Origin: Metallyticus violacea
Taxonomy: Eukaryota > Arthropoda > Insecta > Mantodea > Metallyticidae
Reading direction: 5' to 3'
Assembly: GCA_030762175.1 (NCBI GenBank)
Contig: CM060846.1
Span: 236,900,512-236,964,511 of the forward strand
DNA: 64,000 nucleotides
Shown: piece after piece, positions 35,764 through 46,684 of the stretch
Position numbering within the stretch: position 1 is the first letter of the stretch
How the letters are laid out: the number at the start of each line of letters is the position of its first letter
Notes under the pieces: generated by a model
What the model was told of the DNA's origin: nothing
The model's input: only the letters and a program-made list of their open reading frames with translations
The model's database searches: none
Program-made: the position numbers and the translations under genes

Positions 35764-36120
35764 CATAACCTTCTTTATGCAACTATATGTGAACTACTGA
35801 ACACAGCGGAGCAGAAGTTACAACTGCAATTATTTACTTAACAGATAAGGTATGACGCCAAATAAGAAGTTTATGAAGGCGATAATCCTTATTGGCGAAG
35901 CCGGAAACTTATGGATCTATCCTTGTATTTGTGTCATAAGCTTTAACTTCAATGAAAGAATTGTATTGGTGTTTTTCCGTTGCGGTAGTTTGAATAGACA
36001 AGAGGGCCATAAACCCGACATAAAGGAAAAAGGAACAAGTGTAAGGCCCTCTTTTTTTTAAAAAAGACTACCATTTCAAGGTGGACTTTTAAACTCGTTA
36101 AAGTCTATGAACCCGACAGG

Positions 36121-37262
36121 TGTTGTACTGTTAGCAATTTAAACTAACCAATGCCAACAAAATGTTTTAAACTTTCAAAAATAGTACGCGTAGAAGGTGA
36201 ATCTAAACCAGTCAGTGGAAAATATATGGTTGTACTTTTAAAGATAGGCGCGCAGATTGTGCATGCCTTTGTGACCGCGTGGCAATTGTTAAAACCAACG
36301 ACTACTTGATTTGAATAAATACATAAAGGAGCGGTTGTCACCTGGGGCATTCAGTTCAACTCAGTAAGCTGTTCACAGAAGCAGTTGTAAGTTCGACGTT
36401 GCTGAAGCACGCAGTTATAAGATCTAAACGGGGCTAGAAATAAGCAATTGTTCAGTTCTCAGTGCGCATTACTCAGTTGTAAGTTTTACACGCGGCAAGA
36501 TACCCGCAGTACTAAGTTCGACATAGCTGAGGCACGTAGTTATAAGATCTACACGGGGCAAGATACACGCAGTTCGCAGAACCATTGATTCATTTGTTTT
36601 ATTTACGGACACTCTTTAACATCTCATGTCGTCAGCGTCCCATGCAATTCAGGGCGTGAAATGGCCGATAAAATTTGTTCAAGGTCTCTTCTTTCAGACT
36701 TGAGGTCCCTTATCGTGCCGTAAATGTAAGACACGGTACCAATGACTTTGCTTCCCTTCCGAAGGAGGTCATACTTAGGATTTTTACGCCCGAAAGTATC
36801 CATCGATCCTGGCCGGGATTGAGCCCATACTCTTGGGTTTACGAGGAAAGTGTGGTTACCACTAGGCCACTAGGACCGACTAACAGAAGCAGTTTGCAGC
36901 ACTCATTATAAGTTCGACTTTCAGTTTCATACGCGGCAGTCATCTGCAAGTTTCACACGTGGTAACTAAGTTTACATTTGACGCAGCTAAGTCTATCGTA
37001 CGCAAACACCAAAGGACGCGAAAGATTTTGGACATAATAAAGTACCCATATATATTATGTGGCATCGTGCGCTTATTTACAGTAATGAATTCCTTTGGCA
37101 TTCCTATTGAGTCCAAACCAACAAAAAAGCAGAATTCACACTGAGAAATTGATGTCATTGAAGCGTGGGCAATAACATCGAAGGAATCAATAATCAATCG
37201 ACCAAATCACTTCAAAGTTGGCATCATAACTTAAGGCCACTCGACGTCGAGTAAACCGTACA
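36121..37262 (+). mobile_element. LTR-like segment of an LTR retrotransposon
   Basis: It starts TGTTGTACTG and ends GTACA immediately before a primer-binding-site-like motif, the TG...CA form of an LTR. At 36315-36360 AATAAATACATAAAGG precedes GGCATTCAGTTCAACTC, a plausible TATA-like box and initiator. From 36350 to 36960 it holds degenerate short repeats (AGTTATAAGATCTAMACGGG, AAGTTCGAC, ACACGCGGCAAG). It is split by SINE A5. No second LTR or gag-pol frame is visible downstream, so the element is truncated. The 5' boundary is inferred from TG alone. Confidence 0.55.
36592..36880 (-). mobile_element. SINE family A (copy A5), inside the LTR
   Basis: Minus-strand copy with head GTCGGTCCTAGTGGCCTAGT, a decayed box B (GGCTCAATCCCGGCCAGG), the TACATTTACGGCACG block, and the GATGTTAAAGAGTGTCC tail followed by GTAAATAAAACAAATG. 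It interrupts the short LTR repeats, which resume on both sides (GCAGTTCGCAGAAC; CAGAAGCAGTTTGCAG). A TSD could not be resolved. Confidence 0.88.
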
Positions 37263-37266
37263 AAAT

Positions 37267-37338
37267 TGGTGCCCAATCTGGGGCACTCAGTCGGAGCTTA
37301 CTAAAGAGCTTCATAATTTGACGCCAACGTGGGGCCAC
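37267..37338 (+). promoter_or_regulatory. Two primer-binding-site-like motifs (tRNA-Lys type)
   Basis: TGGTGCCCAATCTGGGGCAC (37267-37286) begins four bases after the presumed LTR end. TTGACGCCAACGTGGGGCCAC is at 37318-37338. Both resemble TGGCGCCCAACGTGGGGC, the complement of the 3' end of animal tRNA-Lys(CTT) including CCA. The first differs at three of 18 positions and the second by two substitutions and a one-base gap. Confidence 0.6.
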
Positions 37339-37459
37339 ACAAACGGTTTCAATATTTGACTGTGACCACTAATCGAACCGCTTCGATTAGTTCTAGTTCA
37401 CCGTACTTTTTATACAACTCATAGAGGTTATTTGATAGGTTGATGCTTAAGTTAGTAGA

Positions 37460-38425
37460 GTTTTTTGACTATGATAAATGAGATGAATGAAATACAGAAA
37501 TGAATGGATAATCTCTCCCAACGCTGGGGAAAATTTCTTGATTCCACGGCTGAAGAAGCCCGCTGGTTTGAGAAGAAGTAATCAAGCCAAGTTTTAAAGC
37601 AACTTTAATATCAAAGGTTTTCCCTCCGTTATTGTTGGATAGAGAACGAAAAAGGTGGAAGTATGAGGGTGCAAGATAGGGAGAATATAAAGGATGTGGA
37701 ATCACCTCCCAACCAAGCTCCTGGATAGCTGCTTTGGACATGTTAGCGGAATGTGGGCATGTTGTTGCAGTAGCACTTAATGCGGTCTTCTCGTTTTTTT
37801 TTTTTTTTTTGTTTTTTTTTTTCCCCTTCAATTGAGGCTTGCGTATCTTGAGTTGTTCACAATAAATTTCACCATATCACCATTTACGGCTACATTTCTG
37901 AGAAGCAATTCGTAGTACACGGCCCCTTCTTTATCCCACCGGACGCATAATATCATCTTCTATATCAATCAGTCATTCCGGTCTTGTCTTTATGTTGACA
38001 TTTTTAGTCACGATAGGAAAGGTCCATGTTCTTCACGAACTAACCGATGACGAGAGAGCAGAAGACACCCGCAAATGTTTGTTGTTTGTACTTAAAGCTG
38101 CGGTACCCATGCATCGGCTTTGTTAACCTTGCCCATGGAATGCAAATGTTGCACGATGAATGACTGGATACAATTCATCTGATGTGGATAATCATGCATT
38201 AAACAGTTCAGAAGGTCTCATCAAAGCCCATCAATCTTTCTGAACGTAGCGAATCGCTCTCGTCAAAGAGACCCACTTTGAAGACAACTATTTTAACACT
38301 GTGCTTTCTACAATGACATTCTTCCTCGTAGCCAGCACAAATGTTTTGAGCCGTCTTCGCTGCCTTTACTCCTCTATTAAACTTTTTTTTTTTCACTTGG
38401 CACTTGTTTACAATTTTCACACAAA
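37460..38425 (-). pseudogene. Mariner transposase relic (SETMAR-like)
   Basis: On the minus strand, FNRGVKAAKTAQNICAGYEE (from about 38385) matches the first helix-turn-helix of classical mariner. VFKVGLFDESDSLRSER follows, then decayed sequence with WARLTKPMHGY near 38120. ATTCPHSANMSKAAIQELGW and YSPYLAPSYFHLFRSLSNN (37760-37620) match the catalytic block HSAN ... PDLAPSDYHLFRSL. The third Asp of this block is replaced by Tyr (APSY) and the HDNA Asp by another residue. A poly-A expansion (T run at 37795-37822) sits in the coding part. It is a different subfamily from the elements at 34 and 58 kb. Confidence 0.8.
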
Positions 38426-38489
38426 AAATCTACTTTAAAGAGTTAATATCAGATATATGAAAACATCAAAAGTGAGTATTAAGTAATAT

Positions 38490-39470
38490 TTAACTTTTGC
38501 AATCATATAAGATGCCTTAAATTTTCAACTTTCGGACACTTCTGATTTCGCCGAACTGCTGCACGAACAACATTACGTATAGTGCGCACATGGAATACTC
38601 TGTCAATTTCTTGCTGTAGTGTAGCTATACGCATTGTTCAGAGTTCTCCGCAGGTAAAAGTCCAAGGGAACTTGCAGTGAATTCAATAGTATAATATCAT
38701 CAAGATAAGCTAGCTCATCTGTGATAATGTGGTGATGCACCATTTTGCTGTAAGTAGAATTGCTCATTCACATAGTGCATGAATCGTAGTCGCTAGACTG
38801 AATTCTCGTAGCATTTCAAGAAATACTGGACCTTAAAAAAGAATGGTCCAATTAAACCCTTGAATGATAGGTCCACAACACCAGAGCCCTGGTAAACTGA
38901 CTGCTTTGTCACAAGGATGCCAGGATTTCTTGGAGCCCAATAAAGACAAGTTTGACAATTTACTGTACTATTTATTATAAACTGTGCTTTATCACCCCAA
39001 ACAACTTTACCCAGAAACTCCTCATCCTCATTTACCTTGCGTTGAAATCATTCGCACTGCATTCTTCGTTCTGCATCATCTTCATCCATACCTTGTAACA
39101 ATCTCAGGATGTAAACTTTCCAATGTACTCTCTGAAGAACACGCTAAGTACTCGATTTGCTAACTCCTATCTCATGTGGACATTGTTAGCTGACTTAGGT
39201 GGTTATGTATATTGTTGAAATATCATATCCGAAGAACCGGTGTTTGTTGCTGTGCGTCTCCTTTCAGATCGTTGCTTGTGCACAGCAGATACCGTGCCAT
39301 CGATTTCAAATTTATCACGAAGAGTGAGATTGTCAGACGTGTTAGTGCTTCTGTACCAAAACTCACATCGCCATTTTTCGCTGCACTTCACATGCATCCT
39401 CAAATGTCCAATCTATTTCAGAATCGTCTTGTGTTGCTCGAAAGTAAAGTGCGTCTCTACCGTTTTCATT
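38490..39470 (-). pseudogene. DUF4817-type mariner-like transposase relic
   Basis: Readable over most of its length on the minus strand. FTFEQHKTILK near 39450; RDKFEIDGTVSAVHKQRSER (39320-39260) of the N-terminal region; CPHEIGVSKSST near 39180; NEDEEFLGKVVWGDKAQFII with the first acid as GDKAQF near 39020; STVNCQTCLYWAPRNPGI; SFKGLIGPFF; LEMLREF; a decayed QQNGASPHYH segment near 38740; FYLRRTLNNAYSY near 38640; and VVRAAVRRNQKC near 38570. Several stops are present. The second acid appears as N (QQNG for QQDG), consistent with a dead enzyme. It begins right next to the relic at 37460-38425. Confidence 0.82.
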
Positions 39471-40299
39471 TCTTTTGCTGTTTTGTTGATTCTCATTATG
39501 GTCATATGCTTGATATAGCAACAACTATTAACATCTTTAGAGACAATATAATACTACATATTTGTGCTACAATTAAATTCGGATTCAAAAAAGTAAGCAT
39601 AGATAACCGCTACAAAAACGTGTATAGATTTTTGAACAGCTGTGTATATAGGTACACACGGTGTTCTAAATGGACTATTATAATTTTATATTCTTGCATA
39701 GTTTTTACATGCCATAAGGGTTCATTTTTCAGGAGTTTTAGAGATGAAAAAATTAGTCGTTATGTAAGTACGTATCTTTCCTACAATATCTTCTCCGTAA
39801 TTTTTTCAATGCCAAATAAGCACAAAATAAATATCCAGTCGACACATAGTAATTTATATATGCTCTACTTGAGTGCCTGCAATAAATATACCTTTTTTAA
39901 GCTGTTAGTGAGTCTGATCTGCTGAATTTACTATCATGGGTAAAGTATTTATGCAGTAAGAGTCACTGAAAAAATACAAAACCATTGTCAAGGAAAAATT
40001 CACAGGAATAAATTTATCTGTAACACGTTCTCAGTACTCGATTATTAACGGTTGTTAAATCAGCAAGTGCTTTTCCCAACCCTTGCAGCATAATGTGGCT
40101 TGCCTATTTAAAAAAAATTAAACAGGGGTTTCTGGGACACCGTCTATATACATAACGTAGAGGCATAAAGCCGAAAAAATTCTTACCGATATAAATAACA
40201 TAGAACCAAAACATTTTAAGTTAAAATAAAGTAAAACAAACAGGGAAACACGACTTCTGCTTTATCAGGTAGAAAGTGTTAGATAAACTGATCGGCGCA
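39471..40299. other. No supported gene
   Basis: The longest open frame of the window (39212-39925, plus, 237 codons) runs through here. Its first third is antisense to the transposase relic and the rest is a hydrophobic, low-information frame in AT-rich DNA. I see no domain. Confidence 0.4.
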
Positions 40300-40480
40300 A
40301 AACTAAGTTATACATAGCTAAACTAACAAGAAAATGAGAAGTGGAAATTAATAAAAAACCGAAATACTGAAACAATCAGAGAACTAGCGCAATATTTTGA
40401 ACCGCTTGTGTTTTACTCTATAATGCAGAAGTCACCATATATATAAAATGTTTCAGCATTCGACCGCACAAATTTGAAAG
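40300..40480 (+). repeat. Foldback repeat, partial copy
   Basis: Shares ATAGCTAAAxTAACAAGAA, an AAATACTRAAA block and GCGCAATATTTTGAACCGCT with the reverse complement of 43195-43360. The second arm is not evident here. Confidence 0.45.
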
Positions 40481-41389
40481 GATCATCTTATAGTCCGCGG
40501 ACTCAAAATTCAAAGATAATGCAATATAACTCTCGGATGATAGTCAGGGATATGTAGAATTAAAACGACGCATGCATCAGATTTATAGTAAGAATGTTCG
40601 TTCATGCCCCCTTAATGGAGAAATTTTGATTCATAGTCAGTGATTATTAATTTTCAACGATATGTGCATCGTTGTTTCGCTAAAATTTTGCTTCTGGCAA
40701 AGATTTGTACTCCTCTGATAACACAGAAAGGCATTTGTGACTATGCAAGCTAATTATTTCAAAATTCCTTGTTGTCTCTTTAGCTAAATTGGCAAAGTAA
40801 CTTCTAAACAGATAGTAGGTAGTTCGAGCGCCACACTGCACTTATATTTTTTATTTATTTTAATTTTCTAATAGTTTCCGTAAATTCAATTTATTCGTTT
40901 TAGGCCTACTGAGAACACACTTAGTCTTAATTTCTTAATCATGTTAGATACAATAGTTTGTGACATGAAAATGTATTGGTATTGATTAATGCTATAATTG
41001 TTTACTCATTTTTCACTTCCAAAATAGGAAAATCAACAAAGAAAGAAAAAATAAAACAGCTAACCAGAAATTGCTGAATACTAAATCCTAGCATCTAGCA
41101 TGATAACCAAATTAGTAACACTACCCCAGTAAAAGTGTTAAAAGTTCTCCGCATGCAGCATTAGCTGACAAGTGGTAGTGATGACCCACCAATGGTCTTA
41201 AATGTGGAAGAAACAGCAAAGCTTTGCGAACACGAATTAGTTTTCCGTATCACTACTTCATAGCTGTAGACCACCCGTACGTTCGCACGGAGCATTTGAT
41301 ACCATTCAAGCGGATCGTTTACAAGTTCTACGTGCAGTAAAACATGAATAACCATTATTCATTTTCAAGTTTATCGATATGCATTTAAG
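40481..41389. other. No recognisable gene
   Basis: AT-rich. The minus frame at 41161-41355 has no motif. Confidence 0.4.
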
Positions 41390-42365
41390 ATATGGTAAAG
41401 CTAGAGGAAGCACATTCTGTAGCTAAGCAGCTGTACCAGGAAAGATATCCAGACAGACGATATCCTCGTCATAGCACCTTTCAGTCTATCCATCGACTTC
41501 TACGAGAACAGGATCCCTGTCAGTTCATAGACCGGATGTTGGTGCAAATCGAACCTGACGCACTCCAGACTTCGAACAAGAAGTTCTCGGCACACCGCAG
41601 GCTCATCCTTCAATAAGTACTCGTGCAATCGCAGGCGCTGTGGATACAAACAGCTGTAGTGTTTGGCAAGTCCTGCAGGAGGAACCGCTCCATCCATTTC
41701 ACCTTCTGAAGAGGCAGCAGACATTGGGACCAGCGGACTTCGGTCTCCGGTTACAGTTTTGCAACTGGACATTAGATCAGGATGGTGAAAATTCACACCT
41801 TTTTTTCCCCCCCCAGTGTTGCTCACCGACGAAGCGACTTTCACCAGAGATGGACATGCTTTCAATCACTGCAACATCCCCATATGAGATTACAAAAATT
41901 CACATGCCCTTGTCGAAATACGTAGTTTGGACAGGTTCAGTGTGAACATGAGGGCTGGCATATGGTGGCCATTTAATTGGCCCGCCCCTTCTTCCTTTGG
42001 GACTAAATGGCAAGTGTACCTTCAGTTTTTTATCAACGTACTGGCAGTATTCTTGGAAGACGTCTTTATAGAAAAAAATGAAATGTGATTCCAGCATGTC
42101 GGGGCTCCTCCCCATTTTGATAGGAACGTTCGACAGGATCTGGACGTTTTTCCAGTATACTGGCTACCGCGCCCCCTGACATCACCCCCCGTAGATTTCT
42201 GTTTATGGGGACACCTCAAATGTCTCGCGTTCGAAACTCCAGTTACCTCTGATGAAGAATTGCTGGTGAGAATATTGACTGAAAGAGTGCGGGATTCATT
42301 TGTGCACCGATGTAACTCCCCAGGGGTGTTGGTGGTCGCCATTTTTAAGAATTACTGTAATTGTT
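41390..42365 (+). pseudogene. DUF4817-type mariner-like transposase relic
   Basis: Ordered motifs on the plus strand: EEAHSVAKQLYQERYPDRRY and FQSIHRLLREQD (41401-41515) of the DUF4817 domain; VWQVLQEEPLHPFHLLKRQQ and GPADFGLRLQFCNWTLDQD (41665-41790); LTDEATFT near 41824 with the first acids; DRFSVNMRAGIW near 41935; FQHVGAPPHFDRNVRQDLD near 42090-42150, where the QHDG Asp is Val; SPPVDFCLWGHLKCLAFETP near 42190-42240; and DEELLVRI. At least four frameshifts separate these blocks. Close relative of the copy at 62600-64000. Confidence 0.85.
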
Positions 42366-42495
42366 TTCTAAGTTACACTCTAATCCTGAAAACAAGGTTA
42401 AGTGTCAATGTACTATCATTGTTCGTGAACACAGATTTTCTTCACGATATTGGTTTTTCATACTTTTAAGAATAGTAAATTTTGAAGTGCATTTC

Positions 42496-42541
<46 letters not shown>

Positions 42542-43189
42542 TTTCATTTTTTAAAATCTTGCTCAACCTAAAAATAAAACCTGTGGTCTTATTGCATCAT
42601 CATACGTAGTTTTTCAGAAGCCTTTCCTGCCCTTTCAGAAGCGAGTAAATTGTTTTCATTAACTGTCAGTTTTCAAGTTTCAATTCTCCTTTCGAACATT
42701 TGTAAGCGCACTATGCAATGTTGACAAAATATTTAAAAAAAATCTTACAACATCGATGTGGCGCCATATTTCATAAAATTATTAAATTAGAACTGCAGAA
42801 ACAATCGTTAAGCAACAGAGACAAAAATCCCACCTTTCGCAATAATTCCAACAATAAAAATGTAAAGTACTCGTTAAAATTGGAATCCTTGTCGTTAAGT
42901 TTGTGATTATTATCAGTTCAGTAGACCTACGCACTGTGCTTGTGTGACTGCTTGCGCGCATTGATCGTAAAGCTAAGTGGAATTAGAATCAGTGGCATGC
43001 TACCCCTTATTAGATTTTACTGCATAGCAGGGAAATTTGAGTCTGTAGACCATAGGTACCTTACCTCAAAATGAATGCTTAAAATCCCTCCGCACCCCAT
43101 TGGATTTATGCAGTCGAAATCTGAAACACCTTGTATATGTATGTATATGTATGCATATAGCTAAAATGTATACGCGGAAATAGATAAAA
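42366..43189. other. No recognisable gene; (TTA)n at 42495-42541
   Basis: A trinucleotide repeat of about 15 units lies here and keeps a Tyr-run frame open. The rest is unassigned. Confidence 0.45.
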
Positions 43190-43360
43190 CACTTAAATAA
43201 TAATATATATTTCGAACCCCTTGAGTTCCTCTTCAAAGGCAGAAAAAGAGAAAGAACAAGAACCTTTCAAAATATTGCGTTATTTGTATTAATATTTTAG
43301 TATTTGATGTATTTATGCTTCCCTGGTTCTTGTTATTTTAGCTATATTGTTCCATGAGAG
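43190..43360 (-). repeat. Foldback repeat, copy 2
   Basis: The reverse complement matches 33835-34030. Shared blocks are GGAACAATATAGCTAAAATA, GCAATATTTTGAA, TTGTTCTTTxTC, CCTTTGAAGAGGAACTCAAG and GTTCGAAATATAT. It also folds on itself (ATATTTCGAACCCCTTGAG against the TTTTGAAAGGTTCTTG arm around the CTTCAAAGGCAG centre). No ORF. Confidence 0.65.
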
Positions 43361-45930
43361 ACGTTACTATTCATTTTTATTTTGTACATACGAGATATAT
43401 ATTCCTTAGAAATAACCAGTTAACATGCCCTTCAGATATTGTACGAGCATGCGTTCCAGTCAATCATCTGCTAGACGTGCACGCAACAACTGGATGGCAA
43501 GCCGCCGACCGAACAAATTCTGGCGCTATCGTTCCACCGTCAGATGGTTGATGGAATGCACGTTATTACAATACTTATTTTAAAGCTCTTACTTTTTCAT
43601 TTTGATTCGTATTTTATGGTAGAGCAAGGAAGCATACTGGGAAAAGAAATCAGTAATATTATAATTGAAGGATACAAATTTGCATTCCCATTTTGAAATA
43701 TAATCTTGTGCTATTTAAACACATGATATGCAATTCTAATGAGGAATGGAATTAAAATAACCGCGGCGTAATACAAGGAAATTTGGAAATAGAATATATG
43801 AATAAATCAGGGCTAATCATTTGAGAGATGACACTGTTCATCATGTAATTGTGGTTATGTAGAAATAAGATGATTCTCATATTGAATGAACTGCAGAACA
43901 GCTACTTCAAACTATCAGCGCGAGTTCGTCAACCTTGGACTACAAGAAAATAGAAGTTGTTTTGTAATTCAATATATCTTCAAAATTAAAAGTTGACATT
44001 ACCTTGGCTCCTTTATAAATAAACGCTTACTTCAATTGTTTCCGGCTTGCTGTTTCCATCAGTGTGTGCTCTGGCGCACTCACCCATAATGGAATCGTGG
44101 CAATGGAATCTCTACGAAATGAAATAACGGACAAACACATTAAAATGCTCTCGAGATGAAATTCGACAGAACACCTTCATGATAACAAATATTGGACACG
44201 TTACTTGTTTGCAGCTAATGCAGGAACATTGTTAGAACCGAAGAAAGTTTATGTTAAAGGATTAATGATAAATGGCACAATCAGATATTTTTCCGTGTGG
44301 GCCAGATGCCGGAAAACATTTATTAAGATTCTACTTGAGATATCAAGAAAAACATCTGAGTACTGAATACTGTTTGAATCAATCAGAGAAGAATGGATTA
44401 GGGGATATTTGGATATTAAAATTTAGTGTATCAAAGGGATTTTGGAAGAGTGTACACACTAGGTTCGAGGTATTGATTGGCAGACTATGTTCGCTTATAA
44501 ATGAGAAAAGAGGTTTAATATTTTATAACGCACTTAAAACAGAACTAAATAGAGAAGAAGTATAATAGAAATCGACTGAGTGTTTGGAGGTCAAGATGTC
44601 TACGAAATTGTGCTCCGCAGGGCGTATGCCTAATGTGTATAGATGAAAGGGAACTCATATTTTGATAGAAAGTGGAGGAACTGACGAATAGAGAAAAAAT
44701 TAATAAGAGACAAATAGCCCAGGATCAATAGAATAGTAACGGTTGAGAAAAAAATTGGCAATCAGAGACAGATGAGGAGTTTAGGGGTATTTCTATGCAA
44801 TGTGAAAATGAAATAAAATGGTCAATTGGCAATAAACTGGAGATTTGATACTATAAAAGTTTTGTAATTCTAACGTTAATAAAAATTAGTACATTTTTGG
44901 AACAGTAAATCATGAATAATTCTTTATTAAAATACATCTGCAGGAACAGGCAGTGGTTGCGGCCAAAACCTATAGACTTCTTTGTGTTTTGTGCTTAGTA
45001 TTAGAGAAATTTTTTGATTAAAGAGAAATAAATGTCAATCATTAAAAATGTATATTAGAAGTATTTTTATTTAGGTCAACAAACTGTTATCAGTAAAGTA
45101 GAAAAATTGTATGTAATGGAAGTGAAATATTTTCCTAGTTTAAGTATTATAATTTAATAATTGTTACACCAATAGGAAGCTATAGGAATAGTTGTGAATC
45201 AAATCAGACAAAGAGTTAAGAAAGCGAAGGAAAGTGGAAAGATATAAGAAGTAAATAAAGAAAGATACAGAGAGAAGAAATAATAATGAAATAATATCCG
45301 GCGATTGCTGAACGCTTGGCTAGTGGATATTCCAGTAGAAAATTACTGATCTGTGGCGTATCCTGAGGGCTACCAAAGCTATCACAGCCCATGTTTGAAG
45401 TGTGAACCAGAGAACCTTCAAATATATGGGTATTCTTTAAATGTTTGTTACTCTCTCGCATTTGCAAAACTAATGGATTGCAGAGAAATATGCTAAACCG
45501 GTGCCAGGACAAAGTTACGGCAGTGGATATTGTAGCCTAGACGTTGTCATTTCGCAATGTCATTCACTTTGGGAAGCGAGTAGGGAGGTGCGGGGAATAG
45601 AAGTGCAAGGCTTCAGAAACGCATCTGGCTACCTAAGCCGATTGTCTCTGTAATGAGCGGAATTGAAACGATTTACATGCACGTGACTACTCTGCAAATG
45701 CATGCACATAAAGAGTGCTGGTCGCGTAAGCTACTCATTTAAAATAATTAATGGCTCTTATGTGAAGTACGATCATTATCGACTTAGAACTACTTAATTT
45801 GTATAGATTAAGTAGTGCTGACTTCTCTGAAATGGCTGAATCGTGCGTAATGAAACCATTCGTGAACAAACCATTCTTAGAAAAACAAAAGAATGCTTAT
45901 AACAGGTATTTAAATAACACTGTTTATCTA
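43361..45930. other. No recognisable gene
   Basis: About 2.5 kb of AT-rich DNA. A 97-codon plus frame at 44272-44565 has no recognisable domain and no repeat context, so it is left unassigned. Confidence 0.35.
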
Positions 45931-46487
45931 TGTTAGTGTTCCACAACCGTGTATCGTCGCAAGATGAAAGGTGTGCGGCGAAATTTTAAATATTAAATTT
46001 ATTTATTTTTTATCTCAATTGCATATGCTCGTATTATATTCTCTGGGGCAGCATTGATGAAGTAATATGTTTGTTTATGCTTTGTTACTGTCGAGAAGAT
46101 TTATGTACTCCAAGAAATTAAATGCAAATTATTTTCTCGCGCTTGTTATATCGTAGTTTTGTTAATGGGCATATCTTTATTTCTCGCCTCTCCCTCTGTG
46201 GCCTGCGCTTTACGGCTTCTTTGTTATTCTTCCCACATGTTTTGTGTACGTGTTTTTTCCGAAACTGCTGGAATTAACAACATTTTCCTTTTCCTTTATT
46301 ACTTTATTACTCTGTTTTGGTACTTGTCCCTGTTTGTTAGTGCTTCTTTATTGCTTTCTTCCTATACCGATTCACCAACCCATTGTTAGACTTCTCCTCG
46401 AAGAGTCTTACAATTACTTCAGTTCTACCACTTCTGTGTCCTAAAGTAGTCCGAAAGTTGTGATTATTGGCCAGTATTGTCACTTTC

Positions 46488-46546
<59 letters not shown>
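46488..46546. repeat. (TTA)n microsatellite, about 19 units
   Basis: Pure trinucleotide tract in the 5' non-coding part of the hAT element. Confidence 0.95.
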
Positions 46547-46684
46547 GACTTTTTTCAATGTGGACAAATTCCTTGCGTCGACGAGTATAAGCACTGAAAA
46601 TATTGAGGACGATAAAAAGAAACAAAAATTTGTTTACTACCGGAAATATAATTATAATAGTTTATCTTAAGTTATTTATTTATT

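Larger units (their letters stand above)
34361..35925 (-). mobile_element. Mariner element, copy 1, with both terminal repeats and a nested SINE
   Basis: The left end starts CGAGGGTAGGTCCATGAG after a TA at 34359-34360. The right end, read inward on the minus strand, is CAAGGATAGATCCATAAG after a TA at 35926-35927. The terminal repeats are about 28 bp and include TTTCCGGC. Removing the SINE and one TSD copy leaves about 1.27 kb, a normal mariner length. The transposase lies on the minus strand. A sister copy sits at 58767-60068. Confidence 0.9.

Noticed and set aside
39212..39925. Longest ORF in the window (237 codons, plus strand)
   Set aside because: Its first third is antisense to a clear transposase relic. 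The rest is AT-driven and lacks any domain or compositional sign of coding.
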